Below are positions 63,787-64,000 of a stretch of DNA of 64,000 nucleotides, one piece after another. The position numbers were made by a program, and so were the translations under genes. The notes beneath the pieces were generated by a model that saw nothing but the letters and a program-made list of their open reading frames with translations, searched no databases and was not told the DNA's origin. Location of the stretch: the NCBI GenBank assembly GCA_002470465.1, contig DKMD01000018.1, positions 217,151-281,150 on the forward strand, written 5' to 3'. Origin of the DNA: Pluralibacter sp. UBA7423 (lineage in GTDB: Bacteria > Pseudomonadota > Gammaproteobacteria > Enterobacterales > Enterobacteriaceae). Every line of letters begins with the position of its first letter. The first letter of the stretch is position 1.

Positions 63787-64000
63787 TCAGGAGTCGTGTT
63801 TAACTAAGGGAGCCAGGCGTGTCGCCATCCAGTCGGCGATGAACGGCTGAGCGTCACGATTGGGGTGAATACCGTCATCCTGCATCCATTGCGGCTTCAG
63901 ATAGACCTCTTCCATGAAAAACGGCAGCAGAGGAATATCAAACTCTTTCGCAAGCTGCGGATAAATCGCGCTAAAGGCCTCATTATACCGACGTCCGTAG
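63787..64000 (-). CDS. tesA: Acyl-CoA thioesterase I/lysophospholipase L1 TesA, 3' end only
   Basis: The last 70 codons of tesA, cut at the window edge. The readable part includes RRYNEAFSAIYPQLAKEFD, LLPFFMEEVYLKPQWMQDD and the catalytic triad pair in DDGIHPNRDAQPF (Asp and His of the SGNH hydrolase). TesA is a periplasmic esterase/protease. The stop lies 29 bp before the ybbO start. Confidence 0.95.
   Translation of the reverse strand, partial: YGRRYNEAFSAIYPQLAKEFDIPLLPFFMEEVYLKPQWMQDDGIHPNRDAQPFIADWMATRLAPLVKHDS

Overview
This is chromosomal DNA of an Enterobacteriaceae member, most like the Enterobacter cloacae complex, Lelliottia or Leclercia. The backbone from ylaC to tesA (ylaC-maa-hha-tomB-acrB-acrA/acrR-mscK-rsmS-priC-ybaN-apt-dnaX-ybaB-recR-htpG-adk-hemH-gsk-ybaL-fsr-ushA-ybaK-chiX-ybaP-copA ... 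cueR-ybbJ-qmcA-fetAB-cnoX-ybbO-tesA) follows the E. coli K-12 order with proteins of nearly identical length. The species cannot be fixed from sequence reading alone. I saw no rRNA, tRNA, CRISPR array or intact mobile element.

Region 1 (1-17.6 kb) is accessory. It holds an MFS transporter and a tandem NTF2-like (SnoaL-type) protein facing away from each other; a decayed IS1-family tail followed by a two-gene module of unknown function; a YczR (MocR) regulator divergent from its membrane partner YczE; a lacI-lacZ pair with no lacY or lacA, followed by ybaA; a GntR regulator, an enolase-superfamily sugar-acid dehydratase and a beta-glucoside-type PTS IIBC; the Zur-controlled zinc-free ribosomal proteins rpmE2-rpmJ2; and a GNAT acetyltransferase divergent from a second MocR regulator. 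Several operators are legible: two lac-type operators with a CRP-like site, a Zur box, paired YczR repeats and MocR palindromes.

Region 2 (17.6-33 kb) is conserved core: Hha/TomB, the AcrAB multidrug efflux pump with its repressor AcrR and intact 24-bp operator, the MscK channel, RsmS-PriC, YbaN, Apt, and DnaX with the complete programmed frameshift that makes the gamma subunit, followed by YbaB.

Region 3 (33-35.7 kb) is a LysR / pirin / isochorismatase-family hydrolase cassette that splits the usual ybaB-recR pair.

Region 4 (35.7-51 kb) is core again: RecR, HtpG behind a textbook sigma-32 promoter, Adk, HemH, Gsk, YbaL, Fsr, UshA, YbaK, the sRNA ChiX, YbaP and the copper ATPase CopA. CopA keeps the slippery site for the short chaperone CopA(Z) and a CueR-type promoter. 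REP/BIME elements lie in many of the gaps.

Region 5 (51-58.3 kb) is a seven-gene heme uptake and use operon (hmuR-hmuT-chuW-chuX-chuY-hmuU-hmuV) placed between copA and its regulator gene cueR. It has the radical-SAM (oxygen-independent) heme-opening arm, no hmuS/chuS gene, and a Fur-like box plus an FNR-like site upstream.

Region 6 (58.6-64 kb) is core: CueR, YbbJ-QmcA, FetAB, CnoX, YbbO and the 3' end of tesA, cut by the window edge.
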